Below are positions 62,380 through 64,000 of a DNA stretch of 64,000 nt, piece by piece. Every line of letters starts with the position of its first letter. Positions within the stretch are counted from its first letter, which is position 1. The stretch spans positions 1 to 64,000 of the forward strand of contig CAWENX010000022.1 in assembly GCA_963810555.1 (NCBI GenBank), read 5' to 3'. This DNA comes from G963677325 sp963810555. Lineage in GTDB: Bacteria > Bacteroidota > Bacteroidia > Bacteroidales > Prolixibacteraceae. The translations under genes and the position numbers were made by a program. The notes below the pieces were generated by a model. The model had not been told where the DNA came from and did no database searches. It saw only the letters and a program-made list of their open reading frames with translations.

Positions 62380-64000
62380 ATGAATACAAATTCTGCCAGT
62401 TCCGGGAAATTAGATCAGCTCTGTATAAATACAATCCGGTTTCTTTCAGTCGATGCGGTACAGAAAGCCAACAGCGGGCATCCCGGCCTGCCGTTAGGGG
62501 CTGCCCCAATGGCCTATGTTCTGTGGACGCGTTTCCTGCGGCATAATCCTGAAAATCCTAAATGGTTTAACAGAGACCGGTTTATTTTGTCGGCAGGCCA
62601 TGGTTCGATGCTGTTGTACAGTCTGCTTCACTTAACCGGATATGATCTTTCGCTGGATCAGATTAAAGAATTCAGACAGTGGGGAAGTTTGACGCCAGGC
62701 CATCCCGAACGGGGACTCACCCCAGGGGTTGAAACAACTACCGGCCCCCTGGGCCAGGGATTCGGGAACGGAGTAGGGATGGCAATTGCCGAGGCCTACC
62801 TTTCAGCCCGTTACAACAGACCAAATTTTGATATCATTAGCCATTTCACATATGGTTTGGTAAGTGACGGCGATCTGATGGAAGGGGTGGGAAGCGAAGC
62901 TGCATCGCTTGCCGGACACCTGAAGCTTGGCAAACTGATTTATTTGTACGACAACAATCACATCACCCTTTCAGCTTCCACACAATTAGCCTTCACAGAA
63001 GATGTTGCGGAACGTTTTGAAGCCTACGGATGGCATACGCAATCGGTTAAGGATGGGAATGATATTAAAGCCATTGAAAATGCGATCCACCATGCACAAA
63101 AAGAAACGGACCGCCCCTCCCTTATCATAATCAGGACACATATCGGATACGGATCTCCCAACAAACAGGATACTTTTGAAGCACATGGTTCCCCCCTTGG
63201 GATTGAAGAGGTAAAACTGACGAAACAAAATCTGGGCTGGCCTGAAGAACCTCCCTTTTACATCCCGGAGGAAGCAGAATCTCATTTTCGGAAAGCTGTT
63301 GAAACGGGACGTCGTGAAGAGAATGAATGGAATTCGCTTTTCAGTGATTATGAGAAGGAATATCCCCTTCAGGCTAACGAGTTGAAAATGCTTATAAAAG
63401 ATGAACTGCTTCCTGATCTTAGATCCATTTTACCACATTTCCCGGCTGATACGAAAGGAATAGCCACCCGTAAAGCATCATTTAAAACATTAGAAGCTGT
63501 CAACCAGCATCTTCCCGGATTGATTGGCGGATCTGCCGATTTAAATCCCTCCACCTACACTGAACTGAAAGGAGAAGGGGATTTCGATAATCCTTCAAGG
63601 GCGACAGGTGATATGCAGGGTTCAGCCGGCGGGGGATGGAGTTACAGGGGCCGAAATATTCAGTTTGGTGTCAGGGAACATGCTATGGGCGCAATCCTAA
63701 ACGGATTAGCGGCACATGGCGGCATCACGCCTTATGGGGCTACTTTTCTGACTTTCTCGGATTATATGCGGCCAACGATCCGTCTTGCTTCATTGATGAG
63801 GCTGCATGTTATTTATGTTTTTACCCATGACAGTGTGGCTATGGGAGAGGATGGACCCACTCATCAGCCAATCGAACATCTTGCCAGTTTGAGGGCAATA
63901 CCGGGATTAACAGTTATCAGACCCTGCGATGCCAATGAGACGGCCATTTCATGGCTTTATGCTTTGGAAAAGAAGACGGGACCGGTAGCTCTTATTTTTA
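62380..64000 (+). CDS. tkt: Transketolase, C-terminus cut by the window edge
   Basis: Thiamine-diphosphate enzyme of the pentose phosphate pathway. It begins MNTNSASSGKLDQLCINTIR and contains AVQKANSGHPGLPLGAAPMA, GPLGQGFGNGVGMAIAEAYL (the N-terminal ThDP region), SDGDLMEGVGSEAASLAGHL, IGGSADLNPSTYTELKGEGD and TDHD-like HDSVAMGEDGPTHQPIEHLA in the pyrimidine domain. The frame is open from ATG 62380 to the window end (540 codons of about 670). A TATCTTTA box (62296-62303) upstream resembles a -7 element. Confidence 0.95.
   Translation, partial: MNTNSASSGKLDQLCINTIRFLSVDAVQKANSGHPGLPLGAAPMAYVLWTRFLRHNPENPKWFNRDRFILSAGHGSMLLYSLLHLTGYDLSLDQIKEFRQWGSLTPGHPERGLTPGVETTTGPLGQGFGNGVGMAIAEAYLSARYNRPNFDIISHFTYGLVSDGDLMEGVGSEAASLAGHLKLGKLIYLYDNNHITLSASTQLAFTEDVAERFEAYGWHTQSVKDGNDIKAIENAIHHAQKETDRPSLIIIRTHIGYGSPNKQDTFEAHGSPLGIEEVKLTKQNLGWPEEPPFYIPEEAESHFRKAVETGRREENEWNSLFSDYEKEYPLQANELKMLIKDELLPDLRSILPHFPADTKGIATRKASFKTLEAVNQHLPGLIGGSADLNPSTYTELKGEGDFDNPSRATGDMQGSAGGGWSYRGRNIQFGVREHAMGAILNGLAAHGGITPYGATFLTFSDYMRPTIRLASLMRLHVIYVFTHDSVAMGEDGPTHQPIEHLASLRAIPGLTVIRPCDANETAISWLYALEKKTGPVALIF

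Overview
The window comes from a Bacteroidota chromosome, probably an environmental Bacteroidales-like lineage. The evidence is a kelch/PKD protein with a C-terminal type IX secretion sorting domain, a DUF4249 lipoprotein, a GSCFA protein, a BT4734/VirE-type primase-like protein, DUF6266 and a FISUMP lipoprotein, plus a promoter-like TATCTTTG box at 40104. Many genes are broken by single-base insertions or deletions, often at A/T homopolymers, while both halves stay well conserved. I treat most of these as sequencing or assembly errors and annotate the reconstructed gene.

Layout. (1) 1 to about 9.96 kb, all minus strand: a mobile or accessory island with a FISUMP lipoprotein, two J-domain proteins, a RadC/JAB protein, small orphans, an apparent four-gene nuclease/EVE/glycosylase-like operon (4558-7528) and a DEAH-type helicase with an atypical P-loop. 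It abuts a dprA gene that loses its 3' end at the junction. (2) About 10-14 kb: dprA, DUF4249, an RRM protein, a LytTR regulator and tsaB. (3) 14-28 kb: surface polysaccharide synthesis with four GT4-like glycosyltransferases or GT4-associated enzymes, a TylF-type methyltransferase, a WbpE/WbpD/WbpB-like trio for a diacetamido-uronic acid, a Wzx-like flippase and two methyltransferases, interrupted by a large T9SS-exported kelch/PKD protein. (4) 28-39 kb: dnaG, then an alpha-glucan operon (phosphorylase, GH57, GT4 synthase, debranching enzyme) and a GSCFA protein. (5) 40-53 kb: carbohydrate degradation (GH92, GH16, MocA oxidoreductase, cupin, a glycosidase-like propeller, a GH42-like enzyme, an unknown secreted protein) with a second DprA-like gene and a Nudix hydrolase. 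No SusC/SusD pair is present. (6) 53.3-62.2 kb: a YhcG/DUF1016 nuclease, an MFS transporter remnant, then a repeat-rich cassette with an HTH protein, a BT4734/VirE plus RepA-like ATPase, another HTH protein, DUF6266, a small lipoprotein-like membrane protein, a minimal Ku homologue and an M15 peptidase. (7) From 62.4 kb: a transketolase running off the end.

Three observations stand out. First, a hairpin leader with compensating stem changes and a constant loop (AAGGCA or AGGGCA) occurs five times, once before each of five consecutive genes at 2.4-4.06 kb. Second, a Ku homologue sits without LigD in a small mobile cassette beside a cell-wall peptidase, with operator-like AACCTTA repeats around the genes. 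Third, an apparent operon combines two PD-(D/E)XK-type nucleases with an EVE domain and an OGG-like glycosylase. Palindromic repeats are also translated in frame inside three genes.
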